From positions 1 to 20,717 of IMG/VR virus record IMGVR_UViG_3300030331_003204: DNA of 20,717 nt. One strand, 5' to 3'. The first letter of the stretch is position 1. Each line of letters begins with the position of its first letter. The notes beneath the pieces are model-generated. The model was not told the origin of the DNA, searched no databases, and worked only from the letters and a program-made list of their open reading frames with translations. This document shows positions 14,726 through 20,717 of the stretch, piece by piece. This DNA comes from a virus. A program made the translations under genes and the position numbers.

Positions 14726-16138
14726 CTCCTCTTCTCCTAGTGTTTTAGCAGCTATTTGGCCCTTATTTATTAAGGATTTCATAATAGCTTCATCTAAAGT
14801 ATTTCTAGCTAATATATCAATATATACAACAGATCCTGTCTGTCCCATCCTATGAGCCCTATCTTCAGATTGCATTCTTACTTCAAGGTTATAACTATTT
14901 GAATAATAAACGACAGTATTACAGGCAGTAAGAGTAAGCCCAAAACCACCAGTAGTTGGATTACCCACGAGGAATCTTGTATTTTTATCTTTTTGAATTC
15001 TTTCAACGGCATTTTTTCTATCTTGTACACTAACTTCTCCAAAAATAGAAACAACTGATTCTTCACCATATCTAGTTTTTAAAAAATGATTAATTTCATG
15101 TATGTTCCAGAGGTAATTAGCCCAAATAATGATCTTACCATCTGTCTCTTCAATAACCTCCTGCAAAGCTTTTAGTTTAGAATCATGTAATCTAAGCATT
15201 TTGCCCTCATCATCTTTAGTAAAACCATTACACACTTGATGTAATTTTACTATTTCTGTTAGCTTATTTGAAAATGATATAGTGCTATCTTCAACAACTG
15301 CTAATGCTGAAGTTCTTAAACGATCATATATTTTTTTGCTTTCACCCTCAAGATCGATATATCTTTTTTGACGTATTTTTGGTTTTAAGTCTAAGCATTG
15401 GTCTTTTCGTATTCTAGTTGAAAACTGTTGGAGTTTTGTTTCTAATTCTTCAAGTCTTTTGTAATATTTTGGAACAGATATAAATCTACCTGACCCGACT
15501 GGGATATCAGTCATTTCTGCATATCTGTTTCTAAAAGCTAAATAACTAGAAAATCCTAATAATTCTGGACTTAAGAATTGACATTGTGTAAATAAATCTA
15601 ATGGAGATTTTGTTATTGGCGATCCTGTTAGGATTCGCCTTATACTCGACAGTTTTCTTAATCCTAAAATGTTTTTTGTTCGTTTTGCTGATCGGTTTTT
15701 TATTGTGGTGGATTCATCCAATACTACAAAGTTTAGTTTATTTTTAGTTAAATAATCAACACAACCTTCAAATCCTCTTTTTGTAGATAATGCCTCAACA
15801 TTAATTAGAAAGATTCTAAGATCTTTATAATCATTTAAATTTGTATAAACGCTTGGTTTATCAATATTCCATTTATAGATTTTGTATTTTAATTGATCTG
15901 GAAAATGAGTTTCTATTTCAGTTTCCCATACTGTATAAACAGATTTAGGTGCAATAATAAGAGCAGCAGTAATTTTTCTTTGAAAAAATAAATAAGCCAT
16001 ATTATCTATGGTAACCTTAGTTTTTCCTGTTCCCATCTCCATAAAATATGCCCACTGCACTTTTTCAGCAGATTGATTTAGAGCATTACGTTGGTGTTCG
16101 TAAGGTTTAGTTTTATACGGGTATTTCCACATCTGCAT
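14705..16138 (-). CDS. SNF2-type superfamily 2 DNA helicase/translocase
   Basis: A 477-residue minus-strand protein with all main SF2 motifs. These are EMGTGKTK (34-41, Walker A), LIIAPKSVYTVW (60-71), VVLDEST (138-144, a DEST variant of motif II), LTGSPI (170-175, motif III), GKIIIWANY (334-342), TTGGFGLTLTACN (395-407, motif V) and QSEDRAHRMGQ (423-433, motif VI with two arginines). The QxEDRAHRxGQ form is characteristic of SNF2-like proteins. It would use ATP to translocate on or remodel DNA during replication or recombination. The ATG at 16138 is preferred. An upstream in-frame TTG at 16162 and a second ATG at 16132 are alternatives, and none has a clear ribosome binding site. It is the only complete minus-strand gene in the window, convergent with the nuclease and divergent from the coiled-coil gene, which suggests separate control. 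Confidence 0.9.
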   Translation of the reverse strand: MQMWKYPYKTKPYEHQRNALNQSAEKVQWAYFMEMGTGKTKVTIDNMAYLFFQRKITAALIIAPKSVYTVWETEIETHFPDQLKYKIYKWNIDKPSVYTNLNDYKDLRIFLINVEALSTKRGFEGCVDYLTKNKLNFVVLDESTTIKNRSAKRTKNILGLRKLSSIRRILTGSPITKSPLDLFTQCQFLSPELLGFSSYLAFRNRYAEMTDIPVGSGRFISVPKYYKRLEELETKLQQFSTRIRKDQCLDLKPKIRQKRYIDLEGESKKIYDRLRTSALAVVEDSTISFSNKLTEIVKLHQVCNGFTKDDEGKMLRLHDSKLKALQEVIEETDGKIIIWANYLWNIHEINHFLKTRYGEESVVSIFGEVSVQDRKNAVERIQKDKNTRFLVGNPTTGGFGLTLTACNTVVYYSNSYNLEVRMQSEDRAHRMGQTGSVVYIDILARNTLDEAIMKSLINKGQIAAKTLGEEELRSWLL

Positions 16139-16142
16139 TTTA

Positions 16143-16169
16143 AATATATTTTCTTGTTGCAAAATTCAA
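16143..16169 (-). promoter_or_regulatory. Candidate minus-strand promoter for the SNF2 helicase
   Basis: On the minus strand, TTGAAT (16164-16169) and TATATT (16143-16148), separated by 15 bases, resemble -35 and -10 boxes. The -10 box ends four bases before the ATG at 16138, so the message would be leaderless or use the ATG at 16132. The short spacer and AT-rich setting make this a weak candidate. Confidence 0.25.
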
Positions 16170-16190
16170 GAGGATAATTTATGGAGGTGC

Positions 16191-16196
16191 AGGAGG
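16191..16196 (+). promoter_or_regulatory. Strong Shine-Dalgarno sequence deciding between two starts
   Basis: AGGAGG lies five bases before the ATG at 16202. An in-frame ATG at 16181 also has a weaker AGAGG-type site at 16169-16173. The stronger site favours 16202, although both starts may be used. Confidence 0.5.
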
Positions 16197-16201
16197 AATA
16201 T

Positions 16202-16744
16202 ATGGATATAGAAAAAATGTCATCCATTGACATTGATCAAGATAATATTAAATCAATATCTGATAAATGTCACCAACTCAATAAACTACAACAGCAAATC
16301 AAAGACGAAGAAGAAAAACTATCTTTACTAAAAAACAAAGCCAGAGATTTTGAAGAACGTATCATTCCAGAAATGATGCAGGAGGCAGGAGTCGCTAAAT
16401 TAAAATTAGAGGATGGTACTGAGGTTGAAGTAAAACCATTTTACGCAGCTAAAATACCTGAGTCTAGAGTTGATGAAGCTTTTGGTTGGTTAAGAGAAAA
16501 AGGTCATGAAGATTTAATAAAAAATACAGTGACTACTTCTTTTAGTCGAGGTCAAGATAATCAAGTTGCAGAGCTTATAAGTGTCTGTGAGAAGTTTGGT
16601 TTTAACTATAATAAAAAACAAAAAGTTGAACCAATGACTTTAAAAGCATTTGTAAGAGAGCAAGTTGAAACTGGTAAGGAATTACCATTTGATTTGTTTG
16701 GTGTGTATATTGCAAATAAAACAAAAATAACAAATAATAAATAA
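16202..16744 (+). CDS. Coiled-coil phage replication-module protein, function unknown
   Basis: A 180-residue protein from the ATG at 16202, or 187 from the ATG at 16181. The N-terminal third is a coiled coil (LNKLQQQIKDEEEKLSLLKN and onward to about 55). Next come a small beta unit (VAKLKLEDGTEVEVKPFYAAKI), a helix (GWLREKGHEDLIKNTV) and the C-terminal PMTLKAFVREQVETGKELP then FDLFGVY. I recall this layout in phage proteins encoded next to single-strand-binding and primase genes, but know no function. The next gene follows eight bases later behind AAGGAG, so the two are likely co-expressed. It is divergent from the helicase and appears to begin the plus-strand replication operon. It may be an accessory DNA-binding or assembly factor. 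Confidence 0.7.
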   Translation: MDIEKMSSIDIDQDNIKSISDKCHQLNKLQQQIKDEEEKLSLLKNKARDFEERIIPEMMQEAGVAKLKLEDGTEVEVKPFYAAKIPESRVDEAFGWLREKGHEDLIKNTVTTSFSRGQDNQVAELISVCEKFGFNYNKKQKVEPMTLKAFVREQVETGKELPFDLFGVYIANKTKITNNK

Positions 16745-16752
16745 GGAGTAAT

Positions 16753-17529
16753 ATGTCGATTAAGAACCAGATAAAAGTAAAGGAGAATAACGCTTTACAA
16801 ACAGTTAATATCGAACAGTTCGCAGACGAAGGTTTTGACAACGTAGACTCAAAGAGTCTTGCATTACCTTTTTTAAAAGTCTTGGGACAGCTATCACCGC
16901 AAGTTACGCAAGGGGATAGTAATTTCATTCCAGATGCAAAAGCAGGAATGATTTATAACACGGTAACAGATGAATTATATGACGGCCATAAAGGCATAAC
17001 TGTAATTCCTTGTTATTATAAATTAGAGTACATTGAATGGAAGGATAGAGACAAAGGAGCTGTTGCACCTGTGAATGTTTATTCAAGTGACTCTGATATC
17101 ATGACCAAAACAACAAGAGGAGATGATGGTAAAGATAGGTTAGAAAATGGAAACTATATCGAAGAAACTGCATCTCATTATGTTATGGTTGTTGAACCTG
17201 ATAAAACATCAACAGCTTTAATTACAATGAAGTCTACTCAAAGAAAAAAATCTAAAAAGTGGAATTCAATGATGATGTCTTTAAGGCAACAAAGAAAAAA
17301 TGGTAAAGGTTTTTTTAAACCTGCTCCATTTACACAGAAATATCTTTTAGCTACTGTATTAGAGAAAAATAATATGGGCTCTTGGTTTGGTTGGGAGATA
17401 TCTCATGTAGGTCAAGTAGAAAATGAAGAGGTTTTAAAAGCGGCCTTTGATTTTTATGAAAGTTGTAAAAAAGGTTCTGTGAGAGTGAATCATAACACAG
17501 AGGAACAAGTCGAAAAAACTCCATTCTAA
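16753..17529 (+). CDS. Probable single-stranded DNA-binding protein
   Basis: A 258-residue protein. Residues 35-85 (LALPFLKVLGQLSPQV, then AGMIYNTVTDELYDGHKG) and 86-100 (VIPCYYKLEYIEWKDRD) match a phage family I recall as annotated single-strand DNA-binding or recombination-associated. Further conserved-looking parts are ENGNYIEETASHYV (131-144), ITMKSTQRKKSKKWNSMMM (157-175) and a Trp/Gly segment (GSWFGWEI). The C-terminus is Glu-containing and ends TPF, reminiscent of the partner-binding Pro-Phe tip of bacterial SSB. It lies between the coiled-coil gene and the primase, as expected for a replication SSB. AAGGAG at 16743-16748 supports the start. It would coat single-stranded DNA at the fork. 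The family call rests on memory and context, since no OB-fold signature can be proved by eye. Confidence 0.6.
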   Translation: MSIKNQIKVKENNALQTVNIEQFADEGFDNVDSKSLALPFLKVLGQLSPQVTQGDSNFIPDAKAGMIYNTVTDELYDGHKGITVIPCYYKLEYIEWKDRDKGAVAPVNVYSSDSDIMTKTTRGDDGKDRLENGNYIEETASHYVMVVEPDKTSTALITMKSTQRKKSKKWNSMMMSLRQQRKNGKGFFKPAPFTQKYLLATVLEKNNMGSWFGWEISHVGQVENEEVLKAAFDFYESCKKGSVRVNHNTEEQVEKTPF

Positions 17530-17531
17530 TT

Positions 17532-19103
17532 ATGGAAGTTTCGGACAAAACTTTGGAAGAGTTCATAGAGCTCTTCCAAGGTTCTAGTTCCTATTTCGGT
17601 GTTTCAAAACCAACTGGAAAAAAGAACCTTAAAGGTAAAGCAGAATTTAAACATTGGATAGAACCAACTCCAATGACTAAACAGCATTGGATTGATCATT
17701 TAAAAGGCGATTCTTATTACGGCAGTGTGCCGATAAAAGATGACAACACCTGTAATTGGGGTGTTATCGATGTGGATAGGTACAATATTAAGCATCAGGA
17801 ATTAATATCCATTATAAGAAAAAGAAAATACCCATTAGTTCCATACAGGTCTAAATCAAATGGATTACATTTAATTTTACATATTGAGGGCTCAGTGACT
17901 GCTTCTGAAATGAGAAAAAAATTAATCGAGATAGCTTCTGATTTAGGAATAAATGATACCACCACTGACATATTTCCTGCACAAGATGAAGTCGATCTTA
18001 CACCTGAACACTGGGATGATAAAAGAAAAGGAAATTTTGTAAACTTACCATATCAAAAGGCACATATGACAACCAGAGTCGCCATGGATGACGAGGGTAA
18101 TGCAGTTAAATTAGAAAATTTATATGAGTTTGTAAAAAAATATAAACTTAATATTACACAATTTAAAAAATTAAAAATATTTAAAGACGATGAAACAAAA
18201 GATTATCCGCCTTGTGTAGTAAATTTTATGAAGAATAAAATAAAAAAAGGAGAGGGTAGAAACGATGCCATGTTTAACGTTGCTGTTTTAGCAAAAAAAA
18301 TAAACCCAGATCCAGTGATGTATGAAGAGTGGACAAGAGATATGATGATTAAAGTTTGTGATGAAAAGTTACACCCTAAGGAATTACAAAATATATTCAA
18401 AGGTGTAGAAAATAAAGAATATGCGTACAAATGCAAAACAAGTATTGCTCGAATGCATTGCGTCTCAAGTGAATGCGTTAAGCGTAAACTTGGGATTGGT
18501 GCTAACGAAGTGCTCCCAGAAGTTGGAAAATTATTAAAAGTAAACTCATATCCAGAACCATATTGGATTTTACCAATTCAAGGTAAGTCTATAAGACTAT
18601 CAACAAAACAGTTGTATCAACAGCAATTATTAGGAGAACAACTTTTAAACTATGATATTGTATGGAGGCCTTTAAAACCAACTAAAAGAGATCCAGATCC
18701 TTATCGTGATTGGTTAGAGGAGCTCATGGAGAATAAGCAGGATATGGAGGGCTATGATGCTGTTGAAGAAAGAGATGATGTATTTAACTCTAGAATGTCT
18801 AGATTTTTAGAGGACGTAGAAGATACTACGGATTTCGATCAAATTGATTCAGGTAACATCTGGAGAGATGATAAAGAAATGAGATTTAAATTAGAAACAT
18901 TTAGATCTTTTATTAAAAAGATGGGTTACAATTGGAATGAAAAAGAATGCACAAGATTTTTAGAACAAGGAGGTGCGTCACCTAAGAAAAAATTTCAGGG
19001 TGTGGATAGCCGTCATTGGATTGTTAAGCTGCCTAAACAAACAGAACACAGGAATAAAGATGTTAAATTTAATAAACCAAAAGCTCCGTGGGAAAACAAT
19101 TAA
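17532..19103 (+). CDS. Archaeo-eukaryotic-type DNA primase (PrimPol-like)
   Basis: A 523-residue protein with the three catalytic motifs of the archaeo-eukaryotic primase superfamily: GVIDVD (77-82, metal-binding D80 and D82), SNGLHL (109-114, the SxxxH motif with S109 and H113) and TDIF (145-148, D146). GNFVNLPY (167-174) closes the catalytic domain. A cysteine cluster (C301, C310, C315) before RKLGIG may bind a metal. The remainder (330-523) is a charged helical region and a likely winged-helix C-terminus, with no ATPase motif. It would make primers, and perhaps extend them, on SSB-coated DNA. The gene starts two bases after the SSB-like gene, and its end overlaps the SF1 helicase, so the helicase activity is supplied by a separate gene, unlike the fused T7 gp4. 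The primase call is strong; polymerase activity is untested. Confidence 0.85.
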   Translation: MEVSDKTLEEFIELFQGSSSYFGVSKPTGKKNLKGKAEFKHWIEPTPMTKQHWIDHLKGDSYYGSVPIKDDNTCNWGVIDVDRYNIKHQELISIIRKRKYPLVPYRSKSNGLHLILHIEGSVTASEMRKKLIEIASDLGINDTTTDIFPAQDEVDLTPEHWDDKRKGNFVNLPYQKAHMTTRVAMDDEGNAVKLENLYEFVKKYKLNITQFKKLKIFKDDETKDYPPCVVNFMKNKIKKGEGRNDAMFNVAVLAKKINPDPVMYEEWTRDMMIKVCDEKLHPKELQNIFKGVENKEYAYKCKTSIARMHCVSSECVKRKLGIGANEVLPEVGKLLKVNSYPEPYWILPIQGKSIRLSTKQLYQQQLLGEQLLNYDIVWRPLKPTKRDPDPYRDWLEELMENKQDMEGYDAVEERDDVFNSRMSRFLEDVEDTTDFDQIDSGNIWRDDKEMRFKLETFRSFIKKMGYNWNEKECTRFLEQGGASPKKKFQGVDSRHWIVKLPKQTEHRNKDVKFNKPKAPWENN

Positions 19104-20685
19104 AATATTTGGGCCACCAGGTACAGGTAAAACAGAAAATCTGTTAAAGAGAGTGCAAAGATATTTAAAAAAAGGATATTCACCAGATGAAATTTGTTAC
19201 ATATCATTTACCAATAAAGCAGTGGATGAGTGTGTTGATAGAGTTAGAAAAAGATTTAAGGAATATAACGAAGATGATTTCAAATATTTTCGAACATTAC
19301 ATTCTTTGGCAAGACAACAGTTTGCTGAAATTCCCGTTTTAGATCCAAAAGCAGATATGCTTATATTCCATACTCAGTATGGAACTATTAAAGTTAATTA
19401 TAAAGATAGTTGGGATGATCAAAAAGTTTTTAACAATTGGTCTTTGCAAATATATGACAGGGCAAGAAATATGAAAGTAGACCCTGTATCATTGTATAAG
19501 CAACAACCAAGAAAAGCTGTACGACTTCAACAGTTTAAATCAATCATAGCAGGTTATGAACAATTTAAAACTATGGAAATGGAAAACGGACAACGGACAC
19601 CTGACAGATTAGATTTCACTGACATGGTAGAGAAATATATAAAACATGGTTTAGTTATTCCATTTAAAGTTTTAATGGTAGATGAAGCTCAGGACCTTAC
19701 TCCTTTACAGTGGGACATGGTTGTTAAAATAGCTAAACAAGTTAATAAAGTTTATATTGCAGGTGATGATGACCAAGCTATTTATGAATGGAATGGTGCA
19801 GATGTTACTCTTTTTCAAAGTTTTCCTGGTAGAGCTTTAGTATTAAAAAAATCAGTTAGATTAAACAAGAACATACATTTTTTTTCAAAATGTTTATTAA
19901 GCAGTATGGGAGATAATAGAGTGCAAAAAGATTTTTATTCGAATCAAAAGGATGGAGCCATATACAAATGGAATACATTAAAAAAAGTTCCTTGGGATTT
20001 AGATGGTGATTGGATGGTTTTAGCCAGAATAAATGATGTTAAAAAAGAATTACAAATAGAAGCAAAAAATCTTGGTTTGTATTATCAAGATGTTAAAAAT
20101 AATAAATCTTTTGATCCAAATCATTTTTTAGCAATAGAATATTGGGAGAAAATTTGTGCTGGTGGAGTGCTAACTAGGTCTGAAGCTTGTGTTATGTATG
20201 AGTATTTATTAAATATAGATCACGGATACCGGTCACAGGATAGTAAAAAATGGTCTTTTGCTCATCCAAATCAAGTATTTAATTTTGATGAATTACATCT
20301 CAGATGTGGTATGAGAGAGGATAAAGGATCATGGGAAAAAGTGTTTAAGAGAAAATTTAAAGATAAAGAAAAACAATACTTTCAAAAATTAATGAAAGAG
20401 GGTGTGGATTTATCTAAACCACCTAAAATTATAATAGATACAATACATCAAGTTAAAGGTGGAGAGGCGGATAATGTGGTGTTGGCTAGTAAATGTAATT
20501 TTCCATCACACTTTGATAAAAAAAATATACAGGAAAAAGTAAAAGAGCTGCGGGTGTGGTACACAGGAGCAACAAGATCAAAAAATACATTACATTTATT
20601 AGGAACTTACCATCAATACAACTTTCCGTTAGGAAAATATTACAAATTATATGAGGCTAATTATGACAGACAAAAGCATATTTGA
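19060..20685 (+). CDS. UvrD/PcrA-like superfamily 1 DNA helicase
   Basis: A 541-residue helicase with SF1A motifs in order: IFGPPGTGKT (16-25, Walker A), YISFTNKAVDE (46-56, motif Ia), MVDEAQD (206-212, Walker B/motif II), AGDDDQAIYEWNGAD (234-248, motif III), TIHQVKGGEADNVVL (461-475, motif V) and YTGATRSK (501-508, motif VI, R506). Such enzymes unwind duplex DNA 3' to 5' using ATP. ATG at 19060 is chosen because it lies just ahead of the Walker A strand and has AGGA at 19050-19053 six bases upstream. A longer frame opening at 18973 would overlap the primase gene by 131 bases and adds a non-conserved leader. The chosen start still overlaps the primase end by 44 bases. It probably serves as fork or recombination helicase alongside the minus-strand SF2 protein. 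Confidence 0.9.
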   Translation: MLNLINQKLRGKTIKIFGPPGTGKTENLLKRVQRYLKKGYSPDEICYISFTNKAVDECVDRVRKRFKEYNEDDFKYFRTLHSLARQQFAEIPVLDPKADMLIFHTQYGTIKVNYKDSWDDQKVFNNWSLQIYDRARNMKVDPVSLYKQQPRKAVRLQQFKSIIAGYEQFKTMEMENGQRTPDRLDFTDMVEKYIKHGLVIPFKVLMVDEAQDLTPLQWDMVVKIAKQVNKVYIAGDDDQAIYEWNGADVTLFQSFPGRALVLKKSVRLNKNIHFFSKCLLSSMGDNRVQKDFYSNQKDGAIYKWNTLKKVPWDLDGDWMVLARINDVKKELQIEAKNLGLYYQDVKNNKSFDPNHFLAIEYWEKICAGGVLTRSEACVMYEYLLNIDHGYRSQDSKKWSFAHPNQVFNFDELHLRCGMREDKGSWEKVFKRKFKDKEKQYFQKLMKEGVDLSKPPKIIIDTIHQVKGGEADNVVLASKCNFPSHFDKKNIQEKVKELRVWYTGATRSKNTLHLLGTYHQYNFPLGKYYKLYEANYDRQKHI

Positions 20686-20717
20686 TGATGCATTTCCGCA
20701 AAATAAACAAATAGGCG
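20663..20717 (+). CDS. Start of the next gene, incomplete at the window edge
   Basis: ATG at 20663 follows GAGG (20653-20656) by six bases and opens a frame reading MTDKSIFDDAFPQNKQIG to the window end. It overlaps the end of the SF1 helicase gene by 23 bases, in keeping with the packing here. Only 18 residues are visible, so no function can be given. Position suggests another replication gene. Confidence 0.5.
   Translation, partial: MTDKSIFDDAFPQNKQIG

Noticed and set aside
14705-14760. Possible bidirectional terminator at the convergent junction
   Set aside because: Only a 4-base AGGA/TCCT pairing is visible, with no stable stem or U-tract; the genes overlap here.
16139-16162. TTG start at 16162 for the SNF2 helicase
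   Set aside because: No ribosome binding site upstream, and the extra eight residues show no feature; ATG at 16138 or 16132 is simpler, although TTG is not excluded.
18973-19059. Longer N-terminus for the SF1 helicase
   Set aside because: It would overlap the primase gene by 131 bases and adds a leader unlike SF1 helicases; the ATG at 19060 with AGGA upstream fits better.
14057-20685. Reading the primase, SF2 helicase and nuclease as a TOTE-like conflict/defence system
   Set aside because: The genes are separate, on two strands and set beside SSB-like and SF1 helicase genes in a phage late/replication layout; a replication module explains them better.

Overview
The window looks like part of an AT-rich, tightly packed, short-tailed (podovirus-type) marine phage genome. 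The protein set resembles, from memory, the uncultured marine and SAR11-infecting (pelagiphage-like) phages; no search was run to confirm this. Genes overlap by a few bases almost throughout. No gene-free stretch exceeds about 75 bases. No tRNA, rRNA, CRISPR array, insertion sequence or integrase was seen.

Left edge (1-845): an incomplete minus-strand gene runs off the window. It is divergent from a plus-strand 2-oxoglutarate/Fe(II) oxygenase. Two extended -10-like sequences and a 12-base direct repeat lie just ahead of the first two plus-strand genes.

Structural block 1 (846-4469): a 730-residue tail nozzle/hub protein (T7 gp12 / P22 gp10 type by size, order and beta-rich composition) is followed by five small overlapping genes. 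One of these encodes a 43-residue protein that is almost half Lys/Arg. Two glycosyltransferases (4466-6200) close this transcription unit.

Structural block 2 (6244-13876): a Gly/Ala-rich virion protein with a DGEFV motif is followed by four genes of 155, 277, 740 and 1061 residues. Their order and sizes match T7 genes 13, 14, 15 and 16 (internal/ejection proteins). A 65-residue, one-helix membrane protein (holin candidate) follows.

DNA metabolism block (14057-20717): a PD-(D/E)XK exonuclease, then a convergent minus-strand SNF2-type SF2 helicase, then plus-strand genes for a coiled-coil protein, a probable ssDNA-binding protein, an archaeo-eukaryotic-type primase (PrimPol), a UvrD-like SF1 helicase and the start of another gene. 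Together these would prime, unwind, coat and process DNA during phage replication or recombination. No DNA polymerase, RNA polymerase, terminase, portal, capsid, tail fibre or endolysin was recognised here; presumably they lie outside the window or are too divergent to recognise.
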